DNA of 64,000 bases from Pseudoips prasinana (Eukaryota; Arthropoda; Insecta; Lepidoptera; Nolidae). The stretch is from positions 24,781,201 to 24,845,200 of the forward strand of contig OX621249.1 of the NCBI GenBank assembly GCA_951640165.1, in the 5' to 3' direction. Position numbers and translations under genes: made by a program. Of this stretch, positions 34,039 to 44,560 are shown one piece after another (the stretch's first letter is position 1; each line of letters begins with the position of its first letter). Under the pieces are notes generated by a model that was not told the origin of the DNA, made no database searches, and was given only the letters and a program-made list of their open reading frames with translations.

Positions 34039-34104
34039 TTAAAATCACTATATTAACTAGACTATACATTGTTATGTATAGTCTAGTTAATATAGTGATT
34101 TTAA
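34039..34104. repeat. Perfect 31 bp palindrome
   Basis: Arms of 31 bp (core ACTAGACTATACAT / ATGTATAGTCTAGT) around the loop TGTT. Confidence 0.95.
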
Positions 34105-34257
34105 CTACAAGACTATATATAACAGTATTATTAAATACTGTTATACAGTCATATACAAATTTTTAGGGTATTTTACCAATAATATAATCAATTAAAATTA
34201 GTACCTGTATGTCATAATATAATAATTTTAATTGATTATTTTACTTTTTTACCCTAT
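34105..34257. repeat. Cluster of further hairpins
   Basis: TATAACAGTATT / AATACTGTTATA around 34117-34146. An imperfect pair follows: AGGGTATTTTACC...ATCAATTAAAATTA against TAATTTTAATTGAT...TTACCCT (34167-34257). Possibly a decayed MITE. Confidence 0.65.
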
Positions 34258-34493
34258 GTTATAAATAATTATTTGTAGCTATATCTGATTAATCTTTAAT
34301 ACGCGTCATGTAACAAGTAATCACAGATACATTAAACCAGCTATTTTTAAATTATTAATTTTAAAGAACAGCTATACTTATTAATTTGTGCTAAATAAAG
34401 AACAGAAGTTTATCTAGTAGTCATAGGCTAGTTCTAGCTTACTTCTATCTAGGACTTTCTATAAAAAGTGGAATACATAATTTACTTAAATAA

Positions 34494-34720
34494 ATGTCTT
34501 GGAACAACTAACACACTCTCATCTGATCCTAAACTAGACAGAGCCCGTACTATGGCAACCAGACAACTGACAATCATACTTTTTGTAATTTATTTATAAT
34601 ATTTATGCATATTACAGATAAATTACACCCAGACATTGAACAAATTATCGTGCTCCTCACACAAATATTTCTCCAGCGTAGTAGTCAGGAACACAACACA
34701 CTAGGCCAGCAAGCCAGTCA
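34494..34720 (-). mobile_element. SINE-B (tRNA-derived), head degenerate
   Basis: GTCTTGGAACAACTAACACAC...CTATGGCAACCAGACAACTG and AAATTACACCCAGAC match the family. The B box is deleted, leaving GTAGTCAGGAACACAACACACTAGGCC. Confidence 0.75.
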
Positions 34721-35508
34721 AACAAGCATAGGATATATAATTTAAGCATACGTGAAGTAGGTAGGAACAAAAGTGCGTAAATAAAGTCCTGTGCTCAATT
34801 AAAGACAACGAGGCATTCTGTGTTCTTTAGTGATTTACGTTCCGGCAGAGATCGCGTCTGTTTAGGGTTAATTAGGGACGTGCTTAGTCCCGCGAAATTT
34901 ATGCAGTCGTCGTAAGGACAATTGATTGCACCTCTGACGTCGTGTGAGCCCGAATTATGTATACAACGCAGTGGTTCCGTACAAGAGGAACTTTCTTGCA
35001 ATTACTGAGATGCTATTTTTGTGTATAAGTGTTTGTTAACTCTGAGGGAGTTAGCAAATTGTTTACGGTTATGGCATAGTTAAACTACACCGAATGAGAA
35101 GCTTTGTTTTAAAATATGACTGTGAAGCAATTATTTTACATTTTAAGCAACATTATCTAGAACACTGTTGTTTACATGTAGCTTGTTGATGCAGTTAGTA
35201 AAAGTAAACACTGTTAATTTCACTACTTTTTAGACAAGATAACTTTACACCATATATCTACTATATTTTATAATGCCCACTAATCCATGCTATACTAACT
35301 AAACTAATAATAATTAATAATTAAACTTATCATTTTAAAACCATTGCATTCCTTCAAATTTACTTTGTACTTGTTTTAATTTAATTTTAGCGCGAAATAC
35401 TGCGGTAAAGTAAGTTAGAACCATGCAGTCATTTAAATTAGTTGGATGGTGTTAAAGACAGAATCGGCAGCATTATCAATTCAAATTCTCCCTATTATAT
35501 GTCTATAA
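34721..35508. other. Unassigned AT-rich sequence
   Basis: No repeat family or gene recognised. Confidence 0.45.
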
Positions 35509-35726
35509 ACTGGCTTGGTGTAGTTGTTAGTGACCCTGGCTGCTAAGCGAGAGGTCGTGGGTTCGATTCCCACCCGGGACAAATCTTTGTATGACGAATA
35601 TGATTATTTTTCTGTGTCTGGGTGTAATTTATCTAGAATATGTATGAATTTAGTAAAACATAAGTATGTTTGTAAGTTGTACCATAGTACAGGCTTTTCC
35701 TAGTTTGGGATATGATGGCAGTGTTT
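35509..35726 (+). mobile_element. SINE-B (tRNA-derived), intact promoter
   Basis: TGGTGTAGTTGTTAGTG (A box) and GGGTTCGATTCCCACCCGGG (B box) with a tRNA-like CTGGCTGCTAAGCGAGAGG between. Tail ends at TTTGGGATATGATGGCAGTG. One of the best-preserved pol III promoters of this family here. Confidence 0.85.
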
Positions 35727-35847
35727 TAGTTGGAAATATATTTATTATTTATTTATTTCTTAACTGATTTTAATATCATTGCATTCCTTTTAAATATAGT
35801 TATTTTAATTCTCCAACTGATGGACACAATTGCATTATAGAAATCTT

Positions 35848-35905
35848 TTATGGAGACTCTTGTCCAGTTGTGGACGTCATAGCGTGGACATGATGATGAT
35901 GATAA
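35848..35905 (+). mobile_element. RT 3' fragment D1, short
   Basis: TGGAGACTCTTGTCCAGTTGTGGACGTC followed by (GAT)n is the terminal D1 codons and tail. Confidence 0.55.
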
Positions 35906-36130
35906 TAGTTCTTTTGCAAAACCTATTCTGTTCAACATTTTCGAAAGAAATGACTGAGCCACATGCAATTATAGTTACCTGTGGAAATGAGCTAGCGATG
36001 GGACTTGGGAAGCGGTTGGTTTCGCGCGGCGAAAATCAACCCGTGTAAACCCCGCATGAAGGAAACGGTGCCCTATTACGCACATCGCTTTTTACGTCCA
36101 TAATAAAGCACATTTTAGTTTACAATAGAC

Positions 36131-36695
36131 ATAAAGATTATGTGGGGTCTTACATCAACAACTTTACCTAACCTTAGATTAGCAGTAAAACTGCCTATTA
36201 AATGTCTATAGTAATTTATTGTAATTGTAACAACGCCGTGACCGTGGACGGGTTAACAATAAACTGTTAATTATACGGATATTGGTTTGTAGGGTTAAAT
36301 AAATTGTGTTTATTTTTAATACATAACAACACCTGCATTTTATAGACATTTAACGTAGGTACCCAGGATGCTTTGCAGTACCACAAAAAGGAAAATTACA
36401 AAACAAATTACATTCTGAATGTCATAAAGAATATGTGGGATCTGCATCAAAAACTTGACCTAACCTTAATTTAGCAGTAAAACTGTCTATTTAATGTCTA
36501 TAGTAATTTATTGTAATTGTAACAACGCCGTTGGACGGGTTAATAATAAATTATTATTTATACGGATATTGGTTTGTAGGGTTAGAATAAATGCAGTTTA
36601 TTTTTAATATATGAGAAGATCTGCTTTTTATAGACAACCAGCTGTAGATACCCGGAATGCTTTGCAAGAAAAGAAAATTGCAAAAAATCTAAAAT
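36131..36695. repeat. Two-copy tandem duplication, period 293 bp
   Basis: ATAAAGA.TATGTGG, ACCTAACCTTA, GTCTATAGTAATTTATTGTA and ACGGATATTGGTTTGTAGGG recur at 293 bp spacing (36131 and 36424). Identity is about 80-85 percent by eye. Confidence 0.9.
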
Positions 36696-36909
36696 TTCAT
36701 ACATGTCATCAAAATCCAATATAACACAAAATTACCATAAATCCAAAGTGAAATTTATGTAGATCTATCGCTCCCAACCCTAAAATCCTCTACGCTATAT
36801 AAGCAAATCACATCATAAAATCTAAATTGTGTCTTGAAACTTCCAGCACTCCAGTTGTTCATGAAAACATTTTTTTCTATGTTCTTTCTTTTTTCTATGT
36901 GTGTACGAT

Positions 36910-37022
36910 CACACGGCTGCTACACGTTCCCAATATAAGCTGACCTGTCATTGTATGGAAATCCTATACAACGCGAGATCAGCTTATACTGGAAATGTAT
37001 AGCTTGATATGTAGCCGTGTAT
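36910..37022. mobile_element. MITE-2, second copy
   Basis: CACACGGCTGCTACACG...TATGTAGCCGTG with the same inner arms as 17828-17948 (AATATAAGCTGACCTG / GAGATCAGCTTATACTGG). The left TA is not preserved. Confidence 0.75.
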
Positions 37023-37162
37023 ACTGCAACATTTGGATCAGAAGGCAGAATCATCTTCTTCAGCTGATAAAAGCTGAAGAGATCCTGCCTTAATATTCTT
37101 AAATATAATCTTAAAAACTTGATCCATGTGTCTCTTACTAGAACTATAGTCAAATAATAAAA

Positions 37163-37473
37163 TCTATAGGTTCATATAATAAAATCGTAGGAAAGTCAAA
37201 ACTGTACATTGAATATTTTTTTAAAAGGACACCTGGGCCGTGATTTACTATCGATATTGAAGCCAAAAATATAGTTTATAGAATTTTTGTCTGTTTGTCA
37301 GTATATATGTCCGGGCTAAACTCAAAAAGTACTGCATGGATTTACTTTTGCATGAATATTACTAAGAGTTCGGGTCAACATATAGGCTACATATTATCAC
37401 GCTATCACCTACGGGGGAGGAGCTGTGATAATTTATAAAATTTAACGCGGGTAAAACCGCGGGGCACAGCTAG
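37163..37473 (+). mobile_element. Helitron-like element, 311 bp
   Basis: Begins TCTATAGGTTCATATAATAA after A37162 and ends at CTAG (37470-37473) before T. The CGCGG/CCGCG hairpin (37446-37461) lies eight bases before CTAG. Best-defined Helitron termini in the window. Confidence 0.9.
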
Positions 37474-37796
37474 TAGACAATAAGACAGTTTACACGCACT
37501 TAATTCCTCAATAACAAACGTTGGTATATTATTTATTCTCTGCTCACAATACGAGTCTAGGATCATTTACCGATACACTCATTAACGGCTAAGTATATTT
37601 ATGACACTCGATATTATCTGCTGTCAATGATTAAGTCCTCCTATTTACTGCTTAGCGCCTAACCTAAGTTGACCCTTGCGTGCGGCTAACTTTCACACAA
37701 TAGATTTCATAGTAATATTCTCGACTGGTTTCTTGACTATATTGTTATCAACTATAGCTTTTACACGTTTCTCTAAATAATAAAATATCTTCGAAA
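37474..37796. other. Unassigned AT-rich sequence
   Basis: No repeat family or gene recognised. Confidence 0.45.
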
Positions 37797-37945
37797 TTAT
37801 TTACACACGGCCATCTGATCCCAAACTAAGTAGAGCTTGTACTATGGAAACCAGATAACTGATATACTACGAGCTAACTTTTCTTTTGTAAATACATACT
37901 TATATAGATAAATTACACCCAGACTCAGGACAAACAGATACTGTT
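37797..37945 (-). mobile_element. SINE-B, head missing
   Basis: ACACACGGCCATCTGATCCC through TTACACCCAGACTCAGGACA; the tRNA-related head is absent. Confidence 0.8.
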
Positions 37946-38014
37946 ACTAGTGTTACTACACATGACTGAAGTATAACTTAGATATAAATACGTAACTTAC
38001 TTACTTAATTATCG

Positions 38015-38245
38015 TATGGTCAGTGGTTACCCTAGTGTCAGAGTTCTTCAAGCCGCCCATTAGGCATCTGAAATGGCTTAACGACTGTTGCCTAATGTCT
38101 ACAACCGGGACCAACAGCTTATCGTGCCTTCCGAAGCACGGAGACGCTCAGAAATTAAACCACTTTGGCGGTCGCCCATCTTTGAACTAACCGTGAGCTA
38201 GTTGCTTGACCTCATCAAACACTTACGGACCGGTGAGGGCATCTG
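38015..38245 (-). mobile_element. 5S-rRNA-derived SINE (SINE3-like)
   Basis: On the minus strand AAGCAACTAGC.....GGTTAGT....GATGGGCGACCGCC resembles the internal promoter region of 5S rRNA (box A and box C). A body with CCGTGCTTCGGAAGGCACG and CGGTCCCGGTTGTAGACATT follows. Other copies: 52392-52705 and 62842-63090. Confidence 0.7.
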
Positions 38246-38339
38246 GCTATGTATCTACAATAAATATCAGGGAAATTGCACACAGCGCCATCTTGATCCT
38301 ACTGTCTGTCATCTAGAAAGTCCTGCGCAGATCTATGTA

Positions 38340-38474
38340 CAGACGACAGCACTTCAAGCTACCCCAATCTGTCCAATTTCCCCAATTGAAAGTGAACCTT
38401 ATACTTATGTGATAATGTTGAAAATCGATAAAAGAAATATGACAGTTTGGAGTAGCTGGATTTGCTGGCGTCTG
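38340..38474. mobile_element. MITE-1, complete copy with TA duplication
   Basis: CAGACGACAGCACTTCAAGC...GCTGGATTTGCTGGCGTCTG, flanked by TA at 38338-38339 and 38475-38476. Inner arms CCCCAATCTGTC and GACAGTTTGGAG. 135 bp. Confidence 0.85.
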
Positions 38475-39322
38475 TACCTCACCTTGTCGTTCTTTTTGCC
38501 AATTCCACTCATTATTAGACGTGAAAAAACCCTGAAATCATGAACAGTGTCTACGTATCCACTGGTTATACTGTTTATTTAAGAATCAAACCAGCACGGT
38601 CTATTTTAATATACTTAAGTAAGCACCTAATATTTCATAATCAGTTAAGATTTGCAATAATATAGAAAGTATATTATTAATTTCAGCATATATTAATGAC
38701 AACATTTTACAAAACTATATACACGATGTTCCTTCAACGAAAATAGGCACTAAATTTTATTAGTTCAAATTAATCATCTCCGAATAAAACAGACAACAAT
38801 CATAATTCACATTCATAGTAATAAACTATGCGATGAACAAAAATATATTTAAATAATTTATATTAAGTTCATATGGCCTCGATGGTCAAAAATATATATC
38901 AATACAATGTTTAATATATCATAATGTATTAATATGAAAGAGCAGGAATTAACGAAGAAGCACGTAGGAAACAAATATTTTAAACAAAACGATTATATTC
39001 GAATCCCATTATGACATATCTATGACAAACTATCTACGTGCAGTGTATATTTTTGTACATCACAATATATTAAAGTATATATATCTGATATTTTTATGGG
39101 TTTTTAAATGAGAGCTTAACGTGTTTTTTCCTATTGATCTCGAAATAAAGTATGTAATCTCTTTTTATATAAATATTGTCTTTAATAGTTTTATAAATAT
39201 GCCAGTAATAAATAGGGGTTGAATTTAACTGGAGAGTGAATCATTGCATGCTTTTAGGACAGATAACAAATAAATAATAAACCTACATAAAAAAAAGGGA
39301 AAAAATTGCTGAATTATAAATA
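38475..39322. other. Unassigned AT-rich sequence
   Basis: No repeat family or gene recognised. Confidence 0.45.
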
Positions 39323-39413
39323 ATGCGAATAGCTCAAGACCGAAAATTTTGGAGATCTTTGGGGGAGGCCTTTGTCCAGCAGTGGACGTCTTTCGGCTGG
39401 GATAATGATGAAT
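39323..39413 (+). mobile_element. RT 3' fragment D1
   Basis: GCGAATAGCTCAAGACCG...TTTGGGGGAGGCCTTTGTCC, AGCAGTGGACGTCTTTCGGC encode 'RIAQDRKFWRSLGEAFVQQW' and then stop; (GAT)-type tail follows. Confidence 0.75.
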
Positions 39414-39757
39414 TATAAATGATGTGATAAATGGGATAGTCCGATGCTGGAGCACTAAAAATTGTCTGAAATAAATGATTAATAAAAATAAGGATCGATT
39501 ATTTATTGGCCCCTTTTATATATTCTTATTGAGCCGTAGTAATTAGATTGTTTTGCTATTTGTAAAAATAAATCTGTATTATCTGTGGATGCTTACCACA
39601 GATTCCATAGACAATCTGTCTTAATTTAAAGCCATTTCTTAGAAAAAAAGGTAAATTTCTATCTATTTTTATAGGCAAAATAGGGCAACTGGTTTTAAGC
39701 ATCTCAACGCAGTATCAACTGAGTTGAGGTTTTCATACTATAAACGTATAAACTATA

Positions 39758-39937
39758 TCTTGGAACAACTAACGCACTCTCTAATCCCAAACAAGACAGA
39801 GCCTGTACTATGGCAACCGGACAGCTGATAATCATACTTATACGTTTCTTACATCCAGACACCGAACGAATAAAAAACTCTTGAAAAAAAAATTACCTCT
39901 AGCTTAGCAGTCAAGAGCACAAATCACCAGACCAACA
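39758..39937 (-). mobile_element. SINE-B, internally deleted
   Basis: TCTTGGAACAACTAACGCAC, CTATGGCAACCGGACAGCTG and TACCTCTAGCTTAGCAGTCA. The B box region is replaced by an A-run. It ends exactly where the tandem array at 39938 begins. Confidence 0.75.
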
Positions 39938-40645
39938 GTGTTCTTGTCCTTTGGCATCCATTTGAAGAACAAAAACCAGGAAAATCTAAATTTGATTTAA
40001 ATATAAGTCCAATAATCACGCGATAATCTATCGCCCTTTTTTGCCAGTCTAGTATGACTCGAATAATGATTCCAAACCTAACCTAACCTAAATTTTACAA
40101 ATTCGGAAAGCTCGGATCAGAAATACTCAAACTTTCTAAGCCTTTAAAAGCCAAAAATAAATATTAAACATTCTCGTACATAGTTTTACTACTACACTAG
40201 ATCAAAAGTGTTCTTGTCCTTTGCCATCCTTTTGAAAAACAAAAAACCAGGAAAATCTAAATTCGTTTAAAACAAAAGTCCAATTATCACGCGATCTATC
40301 GCCCAATTATCTCACAACTACGATAATTTGCCAATTCGCCATTTTTTGCCAGTCTAGTATGACTCGAATAACGATCCCAAACCTAAACTTACCTAAATTT
40401 TACAGTTTCGGAAAGTTCGGATTAGAAATACTCAAACTTTCTAGGTCTTACATAGTTTTACTACTATGTATTACAATAGATCATCAGAGTCCTTGTCCTT
40501 TGCCATCCTTTTAAAGGCCAAAACACCAGGAAAATCCAATTTCGATTTAAATACAAGTCCAATAATCACGCGATAATCTATCGCCCAATTATCTGAGTAC
40601 TACCATAATTCGTCTTTTTTGCTAGTCTAGTATGACTCGAATAAT
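39938..40645. repeat. Tandem array, about 275 bp unit, 2.6 copies
   Basis: GTTCTTGTCCTTTG.CATCC at 39940, 40210 and 40489 (as AGTCCTTGTCC), with CAGGAAAATC, ATCACGCGATAATCTATCGC, GCCAGTCTAGTATGACTCG and CGGAAAG.TCGGAT.AGAAAT in each. The third unit is truncated after GACTCGAATAATGATT. Confidence 0.9.
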
Positions 40646-41039
40646 GATTGTAAAGGAGCAATTTGGAGCGTGGATACTAATTACATTAAACTACATATGT
40701 ATACATACATAATGTATATAGTTCATAACATAAGTAGGTTTGTTATCAGTGTAAGGAAATAGGCAGAGCACAAAGGGCGACTCCTATTTACACTCTCAAA
40801 TCGATTGACGTGTTAAGAAATTGGGCCCTGAAAACTGCGATATTAGTTTAAACTTTTTTTATTAACGCGTTATTTTTCATAACATTGTTATAACTGCTTT
40901 TCTGTTAGCACGGCAGGCGGTTGTATGTCATCTTGACTTGTTACCTATTACTAGTCATGACGATGTATGTTGTGTTGGAAATAAAGACCTATGAAAAAAA
41001 ATTACATTTAGAAAAAAATATAGTAAACTAATGATACCT
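40646..41039. other. Unassigned AT-rich sequence
   Basis: No repeat family or gene recognised. Confidence 0.45.
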
Positions 41040-41206
41040 AGCCTGTATTGTCCCACTGCTGGGCAAAGGCCTCCCTCCATTCTTTCCAACGTTCACGACT
41101 GTGTGCCATCTCTTTCCAATTCTCAAGGAAAACATCCAGTTCGTCCCGCCATCTCCTTCGTGGTCTGCCGCGACCCCGTGTCACTGTCACCCTGGGACAA
41201 TACAGG

Positions 41207-41208
<2 letters not shown>
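41040..41208 (-). pseudogene. RT C-terminal fragment bounded by 16 bp inverted repeats
   Basis: On the minus strand it reads 'RGRGRPRRRWRDELDVFLEN' and then ends with 'AFAQQWDNTG', a C-terminus of non-LTR reverse transcriptases. It is framed by AGCCTGTATTGTCCCA (41040-41055) and its exact inverse (41193-41208). A 54 base A-run follows at once on the plus strand. Confidence 0.75.

Positions 41209-41262
<54 letters not shown>
41209..41262. repeat. (A)54 homopolymer
   Basis: Uninterrupted poly-A. It lies at the 5' side of the minus-strand RT fragment, so it is not that fragment's own tail. It may be the tail of a plus-strand insertion or an assembly-sensitive simple repeat. Confidence 0.95.
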
Positions 41263-41264
<2 letters not shown>

Positions 41265-41349
41265 ATACCTAATTTAGAAGGGAGAAAAACCTAAGTAAAT
41301 ACTTATAATCATAGAAAAATTACAAATGCATTCATAACATTACCAGATG

Positions 41350-41600
41350 TCATCATTTAAGCCAGATTACGTCCATTGCTCGACAAAGGCCTCTCCAAAA
41401 TATTTCCACAATGGAGTTCATCATTTGGAGGGACATGCCACAATCGCCACGCATGGCAAATAATAATAATACCCTGGGACATTATTTACACATGGTATTT
41501 ATTTAAAAATAATGGCGATCGCAGTATGGCGGTCACAGTACACAGGGGGACGCCGTTTCCCATTTTCTGGGAGATATTCATTCCCTCGGGTCAACTTCTG
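41350..41600 (-). mobile_element. RT 3' fragment D2, interrupted by a SINE-B tail
   Basis: TACGTCCATTGCTCGACAAAGG, CATTTGGAGGGACATGCC and ATGGCGATCGCAGTATGGCG match D2. Positions about 41460-41508 (CCTGGGACATTATTTACAC) are a SINE-B 3' end inserted between TGGCAAA and TGGCGATCGC. Confidence 0.7.
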
Positions 41601-42039
41601 CGTACCCCATACAGCATACGCTGCCTCTCATTTCTCTATATGTGAACTCCGATTTAAGCTAAAGCGCAGGAAATTGACGCATCGCTGCGGTGATTCTAAT
41701 CTAATTTGGTTATTAACTTGATAATAGTGTGTACCATCACTTATGTAGTTCTTATGACAGTCAATTTATTGTCTATAATTATAAGAGTTCTCCAACAAAA
41801 CCTGTTATAAATATAATCAGTTTGCGAATAGTACAGTAATTGGCTATTTAACTGTATTGGGTATTTTGCACATTCATGTTTATCAAATTGTTATGTTGTT
41901 TGGCTGGATGAATTTGTCTTTGATTACAGTATTGAAGTCAATAAGTCAATTGTGTTATTCATCGATTTTTTTCAATAGTTATATAAATCGTACTATTAGA
42001 CATTCCTTAATAATAGCATTAATAACTTAATGTTGTGTT
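41601..42039. other. Unassigned AT-rich sequence
   Basis: No repeat family or gene recognised. Confidence 0.4.
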
Positions 42040-42229
42040 TCTGCGTGTGACTAAGATCGCCAGAGCTCATCGGGGTGGGGGAAAGAGTCAGCAACCCTTT
42101 TTTTTTCTCTCTCTCTCTTAAAGACCGGCAACGTACCCGCGACCACTCTAGTGTTGTGAGTGTCCATGGGCGGCGGTGATCACTTACCATTAGGTGACCC
42201 AGTTTGTCACTCTCAAATAAAAAAAAAAA
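42040..42229 (+). mobile_element. LINE 3' end family G
   Basis: GACCGGCAACGTACCCGCGA, GTGTCCATGGGCGGCGGTGATC, then ACTTACCATTAGGTGACCC and a poly-A run. A clear member of a 3' terminal sequence common in lepidopteran LINEs as I recall them. Confidence 0.65.
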
Positions 42230-42368
42230 ATCTGCGTCTGGGTGTAATTTATCTTTATTATGTATGTATTTAGTAATATATACATACGTACATTGATCAG
42301 TTGCATGGTTGCCATAGTACAGGCTCTGCCTAGTTTATGATCAGGTTGTCGATGTAGTTGTCCTAAGA
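42230..42368 (+). mobile_element. SINE-B, 3' half
   Basis: GCGTCTGGGTGTAATTTATC...GTTGCCATAGTACAGGCTC, ending TGTCCTAAGA. Sandwiched between family G and repeat H. Confidence 0.75.
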
Positions 42369-42515
42369 TACCGAAACCGGTAGTAGATGAACCCACTGAG
42401 TTTGTTTCACTGGGTCTTCTCAGTTGGGGCGCATTGGATCCGGTGGTAGCATTAAAGCGCGACCGTCGTTATTAACACAAGGTCCGTCATAATAATAACA
42501 CTTTAATATAGACAG
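42369..42515 (+). mobile_element. Repeat H, second copy
   Basis: GAAACCGGTAGTAGATGAAC to GGTCCGTCATAATAATAAC; nearly identical to 8865-9000, a likely young pair. Confidence 0.75.
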
Positions 42516-42520
42516 AACCA

Positions 42521-42782
42521 TTATAATAATAATAATAATATCCGGGGACAATGTCACACAGATCATCCTAGCCCCAAACTAAGCAAAGCTTGTACTATGG
42601 GTACCAGCAGACGATATACATACTTATATAGATAGATAAATACTTAAATACATAGAAAACATCCATGACTCAGAAACAAATGTTCGTGCTCATCACACAA
42701 ATATTTGCACTTACCGGGATTCGAACCCAGGACCACCAGCTTCGTAGGCAGGAGCACTATCAACTAGGCTACGGTGACCGTC
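42521..42782 (-). mobile_element. SINE-A (tRNA-derived)
   Basis: Full-length minus-strand copy from the (AAT)n tail to CTACGGTGACCG. B box GATTCGAACCC intact. Confidence 0.9.
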
Positions 42783-43856
42783 GCCGTGTTTTAATATATT
42801 TTATCTTCATAATAATACTGCTCAAAAACTGCATCACTTCACCATTTACCTCATACAATATATTTATCTCATATTTTTTCAGCCCCGCTACTTAAATCGC
42901 TTGTTTAATAGCTTCGCAAGCCTCCACATTACCCCACACCCAAAGGATCGGATCGGGACCTAATGTGGAAACCCATTAATCATGGAGTTTTATACAGCTC
43001 TGACTTCGTTCAGATCTCGTCGGTACGGCAGATTATACAGAGATTATTGTACGGATATTGTGGCTATTGATTTTTAATTAATGAGCCTGTAGTTGTTTGT
43101 GGGTTGTTTGGAAGTATGCCCTTTGTTAATTTGGATATAACGGTGAAGGAAATATTACATCTCGGATTTGACAGATTGCTGTCCACAGAGTATAGAAGTT
43201 CTGTCTCATTTGGCAAGGTATCAGGAATAAGTAAAGTTATTATGATTCGCAATATAGAGCGTAAGTACCTCACGTATTTACTCGTATCATACGATTTCGA
43301 AATTCGAAAAGAGTATTAGAGGCTTATCTTGTAAAATAAACCTTTAAACACGCAACACAAACTTTAATATTAATTTCAATTGACTTTAGTAATTTTTCTT
43401 TAATTGCGATATTGTAATAATATATAACATTAACACAAAAAATAAGTTCACATTTTAATATTTAGTTATAAAAAATATATTTTTTAAGTACAAAGGCAAA
43501 TAAACATGTTTGGCAATAAATAATAGTTTGTAATAAACTTTGTATACAGTCTTTTCTTCTTTTGTATGTATACTCCTTAAAAGGATCTCTTATTTTAGTA
43601 AATTTGTGTCAACCTATTTGTGACCTTGTTAAGTATTTAATTAAGTATATGTTTAAAACGAAACCACAATGAACTTTTTGAAAGTCAAAGTACATAATTA
43701 GTAAGACCTTATTATTTTAAAGACTTAGTTACGTGCGAGCTGGAGCTTCGTTCGGTGAGGGTTCAGTAGATCTTAAAATATCATATCGGCAATATGTTTA
43801 TGACTTTATTGATTGACTATAAGATAGGCAGAAGGCTTTTAAATATTTGTTGTTTA
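42783..43856. other. Unassigned AT-rich sequence
   Basis: A short inverted pair TCCACATTA / TAATGTGGA (42919-42972) frames CCCCACACCC. No repeat family or gene recognised. Confidence 0.45.
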
Positions 43857-43965
43857 AATAATAATAATAAATCCTGGGACATTATTCACACACGGCCATC
43901 TGATCCCAAACTAAGCACAGCTTGTACTATGGAAACCAGATAACTGATATACAACTGATACCACT
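43857..43965 (-). mobile_element. SINE-B 3' part
   Basis: AATAATAATAAATCCTGGGAC...ATGGAAACCAGATAACTGAT; the head is missing. Confidence 0.8.
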
Positions 43966-44426
43966 TTTTTTATAAATAATTACACTAAATACATAGCAGT
44001 TAGAATCCGAAATATATTTATTGCACTTACGAACACATGGTACATTTATGCACGTAAATATACTTAATACAAGTATTCACCATATAGAAATTAAAATAGA
44101 AACTTAATATAAAAGATAGGTATATAACATAATATATATCGAAATTCACAATATCAAAAATGAACTAAAATTTAAAATCATCCCTTAAAAATCTACGTAA
44201 TTTACTATACAATGTATTAATATTAAATGTCACAAAATAAATTAATATTAAAACCGATAGTTACTACAAGTTAATTATTATAATTATATAATTTTTGATT
44301 CCCCATAAATGCATCAGCTAATCGTTTTTCTTTTAAGGAAAGTTAATTTCTATTAGTATATTTTACAAACGTCGTCCAATTTCATTTGTAAATGAAGCTT
44401 TTTAAGTTACATCCACTCTTTTAATG
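43966..44426. other. Unassigned AT-rich sequence
   Basis: TATTTATTGCACTTACGAACACATGGTACA near 44010 resembles a LINE 3' end of the type at 58610-58640. Nothing else seen. Confidence 0.4.
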
Positions 44427-44560
44427 AATATCCTGGGACATTATTTACACACGGCCATCTGATCCCAAACTAAGCAGAGCTTGTACTATGGAAACCAGAT
44501 AACTGATATACTAGGTACATAAACTACTTTTCTTTTGTAAATACATACTTATATATGTAA
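44427..44560 (-). mobile_element. SINE-B 3' part
   Basis: ATATCCTGGGACATTATTTACAC...CTTTTGTAAATACATACTTA; the head is missing. Confidence 0.8.
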
